DNA from: an uncultured Collinsella sp.
GTDB taxonomy: Bacteria; Actinomycetota; Coriobacteriia; Coriobacteriales; Coriobacteriaceae
Direction: 5' to 3'
DNA length: 36,619 nt
Assembly (NCBI GenBank): GCA_902494935.1
Contig: CABUVH010000005.1
Location: forward strand, 1 to 36,619
In this document: positions 8,195 through 16,455 of the stretch, piece after piece
Layout: each line of letters starts with the position of its first letter
Numbering within the stretch: position 1 is the first letter of the stretch
Notes under the pieces: generated by a model
Database searches by the model: none
What the model was told of the DNA's origin: nothing
The model's input: only the letters and a program-made list of their open reading frames with translations
Translations under genes and position numbers: made by a program

Positions 8195-9418
8195 ATGGCA
8201 AACAAGAAAAAGAACTCCGAGGCCGCGCCGACGCCCGAGCAGCAGGCTCGCGCTGCCTCCAGCTCTCGTAAGAAGCAGCGCAAGACGTACGTGTCCAAGA
8301 CCGTCAAGATCGTCCTGGTGGTTATCGGCGTGCTGGCAATGCTGCTTTCCGTCTCGGCCATGGCATGCTCCGGCCTGATGTCGCAGACCGAAAGCGCCAG
8401 CTCGGGCTATAAGCTCACTGGTGGCGTGGCTGCCACCATCAATGGCACCAACCTCACCGAGGATACCGTGACCAAGCAAATCATGAGCATGCGCACGTCC
8501 TACGGCTACACCAAGGACAAGGACTGGGCGCAGTATCTGGTCGACAACGATCTGACGCCCAAGAAGTACCGCAAGCAGCTCATCGATTCCTACACGCAGC
8601 AGATTCTGCTCCAGCAGGCGCAGAAGGAAAACGGCGTGACGGTGTCGGACGAGGAGGTCGAGAAGGCATGGAAGGACGCGTGCAAGAGCGCGGGCGGTGC
8701 TAAGACCTTTAAGAAGACCCTTAAGACCTACGGCTATACCGAGGACACCTACAAGGACTCGCTCAAGGAGAGCCTGGCACAGCAAAAGCTCAAGGATGCC
8801 GTGGCGCCCACCAGTAAGCCCAAGGACAGTGAGATCATTGATTACATCAACGAGAACCTGTCTAACTACAACGATGCCCGCCGCTCGTCGAACATCCTGA
8901 TCAAGGTTGATTCCGACGCATCTGACGAGGACAAGGCCGCCGCCAAGGCCAAGGCGCAGGAGTGCCTGGACAAAATCAACTCCGGCGAGCTGAGCTTTGA
9001 GGACGCCGTGGAGCAGTACTCCGACGATACCGGCTCCAAGGATAAGAAGGGCGATGTGGGCTGGGACAAACTCACCACCTTCGTCGACAGCTACCAGGCG
9101 GCGCTCGAGGGACTCAACAAGGGCGATGTGAGCGACGTCGTCGAGTCGACCTATGGTTACCACGTCATCAAGTGCACCGACTACTTCCATGTCGATAGCC
9201 AGGTCGATGACATCAAGCAGGTACCCAAGGACATCAAGAAGTATGTCTCTAACGTGGTGAAGACGCAGGCGGCCAGCACTGCATACAGCGAGTGGCTGGA
9301 GCAGTACAAGAAGGACGCCGACATTACCGTCAACCCCATGCCCAAGGACGTACCCTATAACGTGAGTCTAAAGGGCGTCGCCAAGAGCTCGACCGACAAT
9401 TCGTCGACGACTGAGTAA
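8195..9418 (+). CDS. PrsA/SurA-like extracytoplasmic foldase (parvulin PPIase)
   Basis: The 407-residue protein is a predicted membrane-anchored chaperone and peptidyl-prolyl isomerase that helps exported proteins fold. It has a Lys/Arg-rich N-terminus, a hydrophobic segment at about 36-56, and C58 in an imperfect lipobox (SAMAC). This suggests a lipoprotein or simple signal anchor. A SurA/PrsA N-terminal helical domain follows (TINGTNLTEDTVTKQI onward). A parvulin domain spans about 226-328 (SSNILIKV, then LSFEDAVEQYSDD, KKGDVGW and YGYHVIKCTD). The tail is charged and Ser/Thr-rich. The gene stands alone after the repeat cluster at 8009. It may support folding of sortase substrates and ABC lipoproteins, which is inference. 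Confidence 0.88.
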   Translation: MANKKKNSEAAPTPEQQARAASSSRKKQRKTYVSKTVKIVLVVIGVLAMLLSVSAMACSGLMSQTESASSGYKLTGGVAATINGTNLTEDTVTKQIMSMRTSYGYTKDKDWAQYLVDNDLTPKKYRKQLIDSYTQQILLQQAQKENGVTVSDEEVEKAWKDACKSAGGAKTFKKTLKTYGYTEDTYKDSLKESLAQQKLKDAVAPTSKPKDSEIIDYINENLSNYNDARRSSNILIKVDSDASDEDKAAAKAKAQECLDKINSGELSFEDAVEQYSDDTGSKDKKGDVGWDKLTTFVDSYQAALEGLNKGDVSDVVESTYGYHVIKCTDYFHVDSQVDDIKQVPKDIKKYVSNVVKTQAASTAYSEWLEQYKKDADITVNPMPKDVPYNVSLKGVAKSSTDNSSTTE

Positions 9419-9472
9419 TCATGGGACGGTGCTCGCGCGAGTGCCGCCCACACTATTGAGGAGGATTTGCAG

Positions 9473-9916
9473 ATGACCAACGAAGAGCTGCAGAAGGAAA
9501 TGATTGCGGCCATGAAGGCCAAGGACAAGGTTCGCCTGTCTATCATTCGCCAGGTCAAGGCCGAGGTGAAGAATATCGAGGTTAACGAGCGCCGCGACGT
9601 GACCGAGGAAGACGTCAACAGCATGATCAAGCGTCTGATTAAGCAGACGAGCGAGACGCTGGAGATGTCCATTAAGGCCGGTACCGACCAGGAGCGTACC
9701 GACAACCTGACCGAGCAGGTCAAGATTCTGGAGAGCCTGCTGCCCGCGCAGGTTTCGGGCGAGGAGCTCGAGGCTCTGATCGAGCAGGTCATCGCTGAGC
9801 TGGGCGCCACGTCCAAGAAGCAGATGGGCCAGGTTATGGGAGCACTCGGCAAGGCCACCGGCGGCAACTTCGATAAGCCTGCCGCGGCAAAGATCGTCGG
9901 CGCAAAGCTCGCGTAA
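9473..9916 (+). CDS. GatB/YqeY domain protein
   Basis: The 147-residue product matches the stand-alone YqeY family. It is related to the C-terminal tRNA-interacting domain of the GatB amidotransferase subunit. Typical features are LQKEMIAAMKAKDKVRLSIIRQVKAEVKN at the N-terminus, an acidic helical middle (VKILESLLPAQVS), and the C-terminal GQVMGALGKATGGNFDKPAAAKIVGAKL segment. The biochemical role of lone YqeY proteins is not settled. AGGAGG at 9459-9464 places the ATG at 9473 eight bases downstream. A TTG at 9467 is in frame but too near the site. A strong hairpin follows 4 bases after the stop. Confidence 0.9.
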   Translation: MTNEELQKEMIAAMKAKDKVRLSIIRQVKAEVKNIEVNERRDVTEEDVNSMIKRLIKQTSETLEMSIKAGTDQERTDNLTEQVKILESLLPAQVSGEELEALIEQVIAELGATSKKQMGQVMGALGKATGGNFDKPAAAKIVGAKLA

Positions 9917-9919
9917 TTT

Positions 9920-9947
9920 GTTACGCGGTTTTACCAAACCGCGTAAC
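9920..9947 (+). terminator. Hairpin terminator after yqeY-like gene
   Basis: A 12-bp perfect stem (GTTACGCGGTTT, loop TACC, then the complement) starts 4 bases after the stop codon. The U-tract is absent, so termination strength is uncertain. Confidence 0.65.
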
Positions 9948-9960
9948 GGATCGACGCTGC

Positions 9961-10059
9961 AAACCCGTACACGCGGCAATCTGACGTTCAATTTCAAGGG
10001 CGCGACCATAAGGTCTGCGCCCTTTCATTTCACGTCACCTTGCTCGCGTGTACGGGTTT
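9961..10059. other. Nested ~100-nt fold-back element
   Basis: AAACCCGTACACGCG (9961-9975) pairs perfectly with 10045-10059. Inside it, GCAA/TTGC and TGACGT (9982-9987)/ACGTCA (10032-10037) pair. At the tip, AAGGGCGC-GACC (9996-10007) pairs with GGTC-GCGCCCTT (10012-10024) around an ATAA loop. The whole stretch folds as one long interrupted hairpin. It contains no plausible gene and could be a structured RNA or a small palindromic mobile repeat. Confidence 0.65.
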
Positions 10060-10103
10060 TCGCTGACTTATGCTCAACAAGGGCGGTTGTATTATTTTCG
10101 GCG

Positions 10104-10170
10104 CTCATTGGGGACAGGCTTAAATGAGTGCCCAATGAGCGGGTACTCATTTAAGCCTGTCCCCAATGAG
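10104..10170. repeat. Perfect 26-bp inverted repeat carrying the GGGGACAGG motif
   Basis: Bases 10104-10129 are the exact reverse complement of 10145-10170, separated by a 15-base loop. Each arm contains CTCATTGGGGACAGGCTTAA. The CCTGTCCCC core links it to other intergenic repeats in this window. It precedes the ABC importer promoter region. Confidence 0.8.
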
Positions 10171-10235
10171 TGGGTGGAAGGTTGCGGGTTCTTTACGGGG
10201 ATGTAGTGTGGGCTGCGGAAACGTGGTTCTTTCCG

Positions 10236-10241
10236 TACAAT
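10236..10241 (+). promoter_or_regulatory. Candidate -10 box for amino acid ABC operon
   Basis: TACAAT lies 35 bases before the ATPase start codon. No clear -35 is present. A ribosome site (AGGGAAGGG) follows at 10263-10270. Confidence 0.4.
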
Positions 10242-10276
10242 AGTTCAACTCGTGTAAACGCAGGGAAGGGACATTC

Positions 10277-11008
10277 ATGGCAGACATGATCGAGATCAAG
10301 CATCTCAACAAGTACTTTGGCGACCTGCATGTGCTCAAAGATATCAATCTCACCGTCAAGCGCGGCGAGAAGCTCGTAATGATCGGGCCTTCCGGCTCGG
10401 GTAAGTCGACGCTCATCCGTTGCGTCGATTATCTGGAGGAGCCCACGTCGGGCGAGGTCGTCATCGACGGTACGCCGCTCACCAAAAAGAATCACCTGGA
10501 GATGGCTCGCAAGTATAGTTCCATGGTGTTTCAGCAGTTCAACCTGTATCCCAACATGACGGTGCTGGGCAACCTGACGCTCGCGCCCATCAAGCTGCAA
10601 AAGAAGAGCAAGGAGGAGGCGACCGAGATCGCCATCGCCGCGCTCAAGCGCGTCGGCATGGCGCATAAGGCCGGCGAGTATCCGCAGAATCTCTCGGGCG
10701 GTCAGCAGCAGCGCATCGCCATCGCCCGTGCCCTGTGCACCAAGCAGCCCATCATCCTGTTTGACGAGCCGACCTCGGCGCTCGACCCCGAGATGGTCCA
10801 GGAGGTTCTGGACGTTATGATTGAGCTCGCGCAGGAGGACATCACCATGATCTGCGTGACGCACGAGATGGGCTTTGCGCGCCAGGTGGCCGACCGCGTC
10901 ATCTTTATGGAGGACGGCCGCATCCTGGAGGAGGGCACACCCGAGCACTTCTTCGATAACCCCGAGAACCCGCGCTGCCGCGAGTTCCTGTCCAAGATTC
11001 TGCACTAG
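10277..11008 (+). CDS. Polar amino acid ABC importer, ATP-binding protein (GlnQ type)
   Basis: The 243-residue ATPase energises uptake of a polar amino acid through the two permeases encoded downstream. The Walker [10 protein letters not shown] is at about 38-46. The Q-loop [16 protein letters not shown], the signature LSGGQQQR and the Walker [13 protein letters not shown] followed by VTHEM are all intact. The [10 protein letters not shown] and TLAPI segments are characteristic of the PAAT subfamily (GlnQ/ArtP). It is the first gene of a four-gene operon with the binding protein 8 bases downstream. Substrate identity (glutamine, glutamate, arginine or cystine) cannot be read from the sequence alone. 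Confidence 0.93.
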   Translation: MADMIEIKHLNKYFGDLHVLKDINLTVKRGEKLVMIGPSGSGKSTLIRCVDYLEEPTSGEVVIDGTPLTKKNHLEMARKYSSMVFQQFNLYPNMTVLGNLTLAPIKLQKKSKEEATEIAIAALKRVGMAHKAGEYPQNLSGGQQQRIAIARALCTKQPIILFDEPTSALDPEMVQEVLDVMIELAQEDITMICVTHEMGFARQVADRVIFMEDGRILEEGTPEHFFDNPENPRCREFLSKILH

Positions 11009-11016
11009 GCACGGTG

Positions 11017-11892
11017 ATGGACATGACGGATATGACGAGGGCGGCCGTGTCGCGCCGTCACTTTTTGCAGCTGGCTGGCGCCAGCATGCTTGCGCTGACG
11101 GGGACCGCGCTTACCGGTTGCGGCAACTCCACCAGCGGCGAGGGCTCCGACAAGGGCTCCAAGCTTGCGGCCATCAAGTCGCGTGGCCATCTGAATGCCG
11201 GCGTTAAGAAGGACGTTCCCGGCTATGGCTATTACGACACCGCCAAGGGTCGCTTTGAGGGCATGGAAGTTGATTTGTGCTACCAGATCGCCGCTGCCGT
11301 CTTTGGCGTGAGCTATAAGGAGGCCCGCGCCCAGGAGCTTGTCGAGTTTACCGACGTAACGCCCAAGACACGCGGCCCGCTGATCGATAACGGCCAGCTC
11401 GACGTGGTCGCGGCGACCTACACCATCACCGACGAGCGCAAGAAGAGCTGGGATTTCTCGACGCCGTACCGCACCGACTACGTGGGACTCATGGTCAAGA
11501 AGCGTTCGGGCTTTACCTCGATTGAGGACTTGGACGGCAAGGTCATTGGCGTGAGCCAGGGCGCCACCACGCAGGGCCTGATCGAGCAGATGATCAAAGA
11601 CAACGGCTTTAGCTGCAAGCCCGAGTTTAGGGCCTTTAGCGGCTACCCCATCATCAAGAGTTCGCTCGACGCCGGCAATATCGACGTCTTTGCCATGGAC
11701 CGCTCCACGCTGGCCGGCTATATGAACGAGACCGTTGAGTTGCTGCAGCCCGAGGTCAAGTTTGGCGAGCAGGGCTACGGCGTGGCGACCAAGAAGGGCT
11801 GCGACCTTTCGGCCGTGGTCGATCAGGTGATTTGCGATCGCCTGGCCGACGGCTGGCTCGACCAAGAGGTCAAGACCTGGGGTCTTGTATAG
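11017..11892 (+). CDS. Amino acid ABC importer substrate-binding lipoprotein with Tat-like signal
   Basis: This family 3 solute-binding protein of about 291 residues captures the amino acid outside the membrane. Counting from the ATG at 11017, the N-terminus has a twin-arginine-like SRRHFLQLAG (R13-R14), a hydrophobic core and a lipobox LTGC with C35. It should be exported, possibly by Tat, and lipid-anchored. The mature domain carries FEGMEVDLCYQIAAAVFG, VVAATYTITDERKKSWDFSTPY and IEDLDGKVIGVSQGATT, all typical of PF00497. The upstream Shine-Dalgarno is weak, so the exact start (GTG 11014, ATG 11017 or ATG 11032) is unsure. The next gene starts 25 bases after the stop. Confidence 0.9.
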   Translation: MDMTDMTRAAVSRRHFLQLAGASMLALTGTALTGCGNSTSGEGSDKGSKLAAIKSRGHLNAGVKKDVPGYGYYDTAKGRFEGMEVDLCYQIAAAVFGVSYKEARAQELVEFTDVTPKTRGPLIDNGQLDVVAATYTITDERKKSWDFSTPYRTDYVGLMVKKRSGFTSIEDLDGKVIGVSQGATTQGLIEQMIKDNGFSCKPEFRAFSGYPIIKSSLDAGNIDVFAMDRSTLAGYMNETVELLQPEVKFGEQGYGVATKKGCDLSAVVDQVICDRLADGWLDQEVKTWGLV

Positions 11893-11917
11893 GCGCATCG
11901 TCCAAGGAAGGAATCAA

Positions 11918-12664
11918 ATGCTCGAAGGATTATTTGACGCCGACCGTTGGTCGACGACATTTCAAAACATGGGGCCCTTCTGGGAGGGCTTTGGCGTGAC
12001 GCTGCAGGTGGTCGTTGCCGGCCTGTTGCTGTCTCTGGTACTGGGCACGCTGCTGGGTGTGTTCTCTACCACCCGTTCGCGTGTGCTGCGTGCCATAAGC
12101 CGCGTGTACGTGGAGTTTTACCAGAACACCCCGTTGCCCGTGCAGGTGCTCTTTATGTACATGGCCGGACCGCAGTTTTTGCAGGCCATAACCGGTGCCG
12201 ACCAGCCGGTGCGCATCGCGCCGTTCGTGCTGGGCTTCTTGGGCGTGGGCCTGTATCATGCGGCCTACATTTCGGAGGTCATCCGCACTGGTATCGAGGC
12301 GGTTCCGCGCGGTCAGATGGAGGCGGCCCAGAGCCAGGGCTTCACCCGTGCGCAGGCGTACTGGTACATCGTGCTGCCCCAGACGTTCAAGATCATTCTG
12401 CCGCCGCTATGTAATCAGGCGCTCAACCTGGTCAAGAACACGTCGGTGCTGGCGCTTGTGGCCGGCGGCGACCTTATGTATCGTTCCGACAACTTTGTGA
12501 GTCTGTACGGTTACCTGCAGGGATACATCGTCTGCTGCCTTATGTACTTCATCATCTGCTTTCCGCTCGCCATGCTGGTGCAGTGGCTCGAGCGCCGCTC
12601 CAAGGAGCGTCCGCGCGGCGTGAGCCTGGCCGAGCTGGGGCTCGACAACGTAGAGGAGGCCTAG
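11918..12664 (+). CDS. Amino acid ABC importer permease 1
   Basis: The 248-residue inner-membrane permease of the HisMQ/GlnP family has hydrophobic segments at about 25-50 (LQVVVAGLLLSLVLGTLLGVF), 95-120 and 205-225. The EAA loop AAQSQGFTRAQAYWYIVLPQ contacts the ATPase. The ATG at 11918 follows AAGGAAGGA. Upstream in-frame codons overlap the binding-protein stop and have no ribosome site. It is paired with a second permease that begins 3 bases after its stop, as in importers with heteromeric channels. Confidence 0.92.
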   Translation: MLEGLFDADRWSTTFQNMGPFWEGFGVTLQVVVAGLLLSLVLGTLLGVFSTTRSRVLRAISRVYVEFYQNTPLPVQVLFMYMAGPQFLQAITGADQPVRIAPFVLGFLGVGLYHAAYISEVIRTGIEAVPRGQMEAAQSQGFTRAQAYWYIVLPQTFKIILPPLCNQALNLVKNTSVLALVAGGDLMYRSDNFVSLYGYLQGYIVCCLMYFIICFPLAMLVQWLERRSKERPRGVSLAELGLDNVEEA

Positions 12665-12667
12665 CGC

Positions 12668-13306
12668 ATGGAAATCTTCAACGCGACCAACCTGCTCTAC
12701 ATTTGGGGCGGCTTTGTTAAGACGATCGAGATCTCGGCGCTGTCGATCTTTTTCTCGCTCATCTTTGGCACGGTGCTGGCGCTCGTTAAAAGCTATGCGC
12801 CCCGCCCGTTCCGTATTTTGGTGAGCGCCTATATCGAGCTGTTCCGCTGCACGCCGAACCTGTTGTGGATCCTGTTTATCTACTTTACGGTGCAGGGTTT
12901 GGACATTGTGATTTCGACCATCGCCTTCACGCTGTTTACCAGCGCTGTTATGGCCGAGATTGTGCGCGGCGGTCTCAACTCGATTCCACGTGGCCAGTTT
13001 GAGGCGGCGCAGAGCCAGGGCTTCGGCTTTTTTGCCACCATGCGCTACATCATTCTGCCGCAGACGTTTAAGACGATCATTCCGGCGCTGTTTAGCCAAT
13101 GCACGACCGTCATTAAGGACAGCTCGTATCTTTCGGGCATTAACGTGGCCGAGCTCATGTACACGGCAAACGTCGTGATGGCCCACGCGATCGACCTGTC
13201 GCAGGTGCTTATGCTCTACGGCCTGGTGTTTGCGATGTACTTTGTGCTCAACTTTGGTATCTCGCTGCTGGTTCGAGCGTATCAGAGGCGAATGGTGGCA
13301 GCGTAG
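12668..13306 (+). CDS. Amino acid ABC importer permease 2
   Basis: This 212-residue HisMQ-family permease forms the other half of the channel. It shows TIEISALSIFFSLIFGTVLALVKS at the N-terminus and FRCTPNLLWILFIYF. The ATPase-coupling loop is EAAQSQGFGFFATMRYIILPQ. The start lies 3 bases after the previous stop, so translation is likely coupled. It is the last gene of the importer, and a hairpin follows the stop at 13308. Confidence 0.92.
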   Translation: MEIFNATNLLYIWGGFVKTIEISALSIFFSLIFGTVLALVKSYAPRPFRILVSAYIELFRCTPNLLWILFIYFTVQGLDIVISTIAFTLFTSAVMAEIVRGGLNSIPRGQFEAAQSQGFGFFATMRYIILPQTFKTIIPALFSQCTTVIKDSSYLSGINVAELMYTANVVMAHAIDLSQVLMLYGLVFAMYFVLNFGISLLVRAYQRRMVAA

Positions 13307-13307
13307 A

Positions 13308-13338
13308 ATGTGGTAAAGGGGCAGCCCCTTTGTCACAT
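13308..13338 (+). terminator. Hairpin after the ABC operon
   Basis: AAAGGGG (13315-13321) pairs with CCCCTTT (13325-13331) around CAG. ATGTG and CACAT extend the stem on either side of a 2-base internal loop. There is no U-tract. It may attenuate rather than stop transcription into the cytidylate-kinase-like gene. Confidence 0.6.
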
Positions 13339-13354
13339 AGAGAAAGGAATCGCG

Positions 13355-13978
13355 ATGAGCGATCTGGAGAACAAGAAGAGTCCTGTGGTCATTACCATCG
13401 CGCGCGACTTTGGTGCCGAGGGCCACGAGATTGGTCGCATGCTTGCCGACGAGTTGGGGATTCCGCTGTACGATAACGAGCTGCTGGTGCGTGCGTCGCT
13501 GCGCGCGGGCGAGTCGCTCGACAAGATGGCCGCCTACGACGAGCGTCTGGCCGTGGAGAACATGGCGTTTCTGCCCGACCGCTACGATGCGCGTTCGTAC
13601 TCGGACAAGTTGTTCCAAAAGATGAGCCAGGTGATTTTGGATCTGGGTGAGACCGAGAGCTGCATTATCGAAGGCCGTCTGTCCGACTACCTGCTGCGTA
13701 ACAACCCCAACCACATTGCCGTGTTGGTGACCGCACCCCTTGAGGACCGCGTCGAGATCGTGCGCAAGAAGCGTGGCCTTAATAAAAAGAAGGGCGCCAA
13801 GCTGGTCAAACAGCAGCAGAAGGCGCGCGAGGCGTTCTATAAGCGCTACAGTGCCGGAAAGTGGAAGATGACGAGCGGCAAGGACATCGTCGTCAACCGC
13901 GCCAAGCTGGGCCGCGAGGGTTGTAAAGACGTTATCGCCGCTGCCTACCGCTACAAGGTGGCGCAGCTCGAAGGCTAA
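13355..13978 (+). CDS. Cytidylate kinase-like family protein
   Basis: The 207-residue product resembles the cytidylate-kinase-like family PF13189. It starts with a P-loop-like VVITIARDFGAEGHEIGRMLADELG, in place of a classical GxxGxGK loop. It continues with PLYDNELLVRAS, CIIEGRLSDYLL, and a basic helical lid RKKRGLNKKKGAKLVKQQQ that is expected to close over the nucleotide. Its substrate is unknown; such proteins often sit near transporters. The ATG at 13355 has AGAAAGGA upstream. An earlier in-frame ATG at 13310 lies in the hairpin and lacks a ribosome site. Confidence 0.85.
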   Translation: MSDLENKKSPVVITIARDFGAEGHEIGRMLADELGIPLYDNELLVRASLRAGESLDKMAAYDERLAVENMAFLPDRYDARSYSDKLFQKMSQVILDLGETESCIIEGRLSDYLLRNNPNHIAVLVTAPLEDRVEIVRKKRGLNKKKGAKLVKQQQKAREAFYKRYSAGKWKMTSGKDIVVNRAKLGREGCKDVIAAAYRYKVAQLEG

Positions 13979-14041
13979 CCGACCAAAACCATCACAAAGG
14001 TGCCTGTCCCCATCGTGGTGGTCGGGCGATCGGCATAGAAA

Positions 14042-14077
14042 AAGTCCCCGCCGGGCGTGTGCTCGACGGGGACTTTG
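14042..14077 (-). terminator. Intrinsic terminator of nfnAB, probably bidirectional
   Basis: AAAGTCCCCG (14042-14051) pairs with CGGGGACTTT (14068-14077). On the minus strand the stem is followed by TTTTTC, so it is a canonical terminator for the leftward nfn genes. It can also protect the 3' end of the convergent gene. Confidence 0.85.
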
Positions 14078-14104
14078 CCGTTTGATGGCTAGCGTTGAGG
14101 GTGA

Positions 14105-15514
14105 TTACTCGCCCAGCAGGCTCTTGGTGATGGAAGCGGCGGCCTTCTTGCCGGCGCCCATCGCCAGAATGACCGTAGCGGCACCGGTGACGATGTCGCC
14201 GCCGGCCCAGATGCGGGGATCGGTGGTCTGGCCGGTCTCCTCGTCGGCGATGATGTAGCCCCACTTGTTGAGCTCCATCTTGCCGCCGATCTTCTTTGCG
14301 AAGGGGTTGGCGTTGGTACCGATAGCCGAGATTGCGACGTCGCAGGGAATCTCCTCGATGGCGCCCTCGATGGGCACCGGGCGACGACGGCCGGACTCGT
14401 CGGGCTCGCCGAGCTCCATCTTCTGGACCTTGACGGCGCACACGGAGCCGTCCTCGCCAGCGACAAACTCGAGCGGGGAAACGAGCGGCAGAACCTCGAC
14501 GCCCTCGGCCTTGGCATGGTGCAGCTCGGCGCGACGGCAGGGCATCTCGTCCTCGGTACGACGATAGGCGATGATGGCGTGCTCGGCGCCCAGGCGCTTG
14601 GCGGTACGGACGGCGTCCATAGCCACGTTGCCGCCACCAAAGACGACGACGTTCTTGCCGTGCTTGGTGGGGGTGTCGTACTCGGGGAACTTGTTGGCCT
14701 TCATCAGGTTCACGCGGGTGAGGTACTCGTTTGCGAAGAAGACGTTGGGCAGGTTCTCGCCGGGGACGTTGAGGAACTTGGGCAGGCCAGCGCCGGTCGC
14801 CACGTAGATGGCGTCGAAGCCCTGCTCGAACAGCTCCTCGGCCGTGGCCATGTTGCCCACGACGGAGTTGTACTCAAACTTGACGCCCATGTCCTCCAGG
14901 CCGTCGATCTCGCGCTTGACGACTGCCTTGGGCAGACGGAACTCGGGGATGCCGTAGACCAGCACGCCGCCGCCGGTGAAGAAGGCCTCAAAGACGGTGA
15001 CGTCAAAGCCGTTGCGGGCGAGCTCGCCGGCGCAGGTGATGCCGGACGGGCCAGAGCCGACGACGGCGACCTTCTTGCCGTTCTTGGGGGCCATCTTGGG
15101 CGTGGAGGCGAGCTCGGGGCGGTCACCCAGGAAGCGCTCGAGCTGGCCGATGGCCACGGGCTCGGATTTCTTACCACGGATGCACTTGCCCTCGCACTGG
15201 TTCTCCTGCGGGCAGACACGGCCGCAGATGGCGGGAAGCATGGAGTCCTCGCGGATGGTATCGAGAGCGCCGCCGAAGTCCTTCTCGCGGATCTGCTCGA
15301 TAAAGCGGGGGATGTTGATGTTGACGGGGCAGCCCTCAACACAGAACGGCTTCTTGCAGTTGAGGCAGCGCTCGGCCTCGGCCAGCGCCATCTCCTCGGT
15401 GAAGCCCTTGTCGACGGGGCGGAAGTCGCAGGCGCGCTCGGCAGCCGGCTCCTCGTTATCGGGGGTACGGGGCGACTTCATATCGGCAACGAAACGACCG
15501 TTAACTAGTGGCAT
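14105..15514 (-). CDS. nfnB: NfnB-like large subunit of NADH-dependent reduced ferredoxin:NADP+ oxidoreductase (GltD family)
   Basis: The 469-residue flavoprotein is homologous to the small subunit of glutamate synthase. The N-terminal Fe-S region has CLNCKKPFCVEGCPV (about 50-65) and CGRVCPQENQCEGKC (about 95-110), the ligands for two [4Fe-4S] clusters. An FAD-binding VVGSGPSGITCAGELA follows near 150. A second Rossmann motif VFGGGNVAMDAVRTAK binds NADPH. The C-terminus has WAGGDIVTGAATVILAMGAG. No glutamate synthase large subunit is present. Instead the gene overlaps by 10 bases the ferredoxin-NADP reductase-like gene upstream, which is the arrangement of electron-bifurcating Nfn. Together they would couple NADPH to NADH and ferredoxin pools. 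Automated pipelines may label this gene gltA or gltD. Confidence 0.88.
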   Translation of the reverse strand: MPLVNGRFVADMKSPRTPDNEEPAAERACDFRPVDKGFTEEMALAEAERCLNCKKPFCVEGCPVNINIPRFIEQIREKDFGGALDTIREDSMLPAICGRVCPQENQCEGKCIRGKKSEPVAIGQLERFLGDRPELASTPKMAPKNGKKVAVVGSGPSGITCAGELARNGFDVTVFEAFFTGGGVLVYGIPEFRLPKAVVKREIDGLEDMGVKFEYNSVVGNMATAEELFEQGFDAIYVATGAGLPKFLNVPGENLPNVFFANEYLTRVNLMKANKFPEYDTPTKHGKNVVVFGGGNVAMDAVRTAKRLGAEHAIIAYRRTEDEMPCRRAELHHAKAEGVEVLPLVSPLEFVAGEDGSVCAVKVQKMELGEPDESGRRRPVPIEGAIEEIPCDVAISAIGTNANPFAKKIGGKMELNKWGYIIADEETGQTTDPRIWAGGDIVTGAATVILAMGAGKKAAASITKSLLGE

Positions 15515-16344
15515 GCGCAGCTCTTTTCCTCATAGGCCTTGAGGGACTCGCCCTCTTCGGAACGGTAAGCGGCCTGGCGGGCACGAAGGTCATCCCAGTC
15601 GACCAGGGTGGCATCGAAGTCGGGGCCGTCGACGCAAGCGAACTTGGTCACGCCGCCCACCTCGACGCGGCAGCAGCCGCACATACCGGTGCCGTCAACC
15701 ATGATGGGGTTGAGCGACGCGGTGATGGGGGTGTCGTACTTCTGGGCGGTGAGGGTCGAGAACTTCATCATCGGAACGGGGCCGACGCAGAAGACCTGGC
15801 TCACGGCCTTGTCCTGCAGCAGGCGCTCCAGCGGAGCGGTTACAACGCCCTGCTCGCCGTAGGAACCGTCGTCGGTAGTGATGTGGATGTGGTCCTCGTC
15901 GAGGAGCTCGCGGAACTGGTCCTCCATGAGCAGGAGGTCCTTGGTGCGGGCGCCCATGATGGCGTGCACCTCGTGGCCGGTCTCGACCAGGTGCTTGGCG
16001 ACCGGGAAGGCAATTGCCAGGCCAACGCCGCCGCCAATGACGGCGCAGGGGCCCTCGGCCATCTCGGTGGGAACGCCCAGCGGGCCCACGACGTCGCGCA
16101 GCGACTCGCCGGCCTCGTAGGTGGAAAGCATTTCGGTGGTCTTGCCGATCACCATGAAGATGAACTCGACCCAGCCCTCGTCACCGTTCCAGCCGGCCAG
16201 GGTAAACGGGACACGCTCGCCCGTCTCGTTGGCGCGAACCATGAGGAACTGTCCAGCGTGCGCATGCTTGGCGATTGCAGGCGCCTCGATGCGGAACTTG
16301 AACACCTTCTCCGAGAACTGCGTCTTCTCCAGGATCTTATACAT
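15505..16344 (-). CDS. nfnA: NfnA-like small subunit, sulfide/dihydroorotate dehydrogenase-type FAD/NAD-binding protein
   Basis: The 279-residue product has the ferredoxin-NADP reductase fold. It shows an FAD-binding segment (GERVPFTLAGWN), then a NAD-binding IGGGVGLAIAFPVAKHL near 105-120. A C-terminal [2Fe-2S] motif has cysteines in GTGMCGCCRVEVGGVTKFACVDGP. This pattern is shared by PyrK, SudB and NfnA. The partner encoded downstream is NfnB-like rather than a dihydroorotate dehydrogenase, so NfnA is the better assignment. In Nfn this subunit reduces NAD and the NfnB subunit handles NADPH and ferredoxin. The start has GAGAGGGG upstream. A candidate -10 is at 16450-16455. Confidence 0.88.
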   Translation of the reverse strand: MYKILEKTQFSEKVFKFRIEAPAIAKHAHAGQFLMVRANETGERVPFTLAGWNGDEGWVEFIFMVIGKTTEMLSTYEAGESLRDVVGPLGVPTEMAEGPCAVIGGGVGLAIAFPVAKHLVETGHEVHAIMGARTKDLLLMEDQFRELLDEDHIHITTDDGSYGEQGVVTAPLERLLQDKAVSQVFCVGPVPMMKFSTLTAQKYDTPITASLNPIMVDGTGMCGCCRVEVGGVTKFACVDGPDFDATLVDWDDLRARQAAYRSEEGESLKAYEEKSCACH

Positions 16345-16449
16345 AGAACCCCTCTCTTGTTAGGGCCGCCGAACCGTGCCTCCACGGAAATGGACGGTAG
16401 CCCGAATAAAACCGTACGCGCACAGGCGTTGTGCAGACATACGGTGCAA

Positions 16450-16455
16450 ATTATA
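16450..16455 (-). promoter_or_regulatory. Candidate -10 box for nfnAB
   Basis: The minus strand reads TATAAT 105 bases upstream of the nfnA start. No clear -35 is found at the correct distance. The rest of 16345-16534 shows no gene. Confidence 0.35.

Noticed and set aside
14105..15514. Assignment as glutamate synthase small subunit
   Set aside because: No large subunit is present, and the overlapping partner is NfnA-like, so Nfn is preferred.
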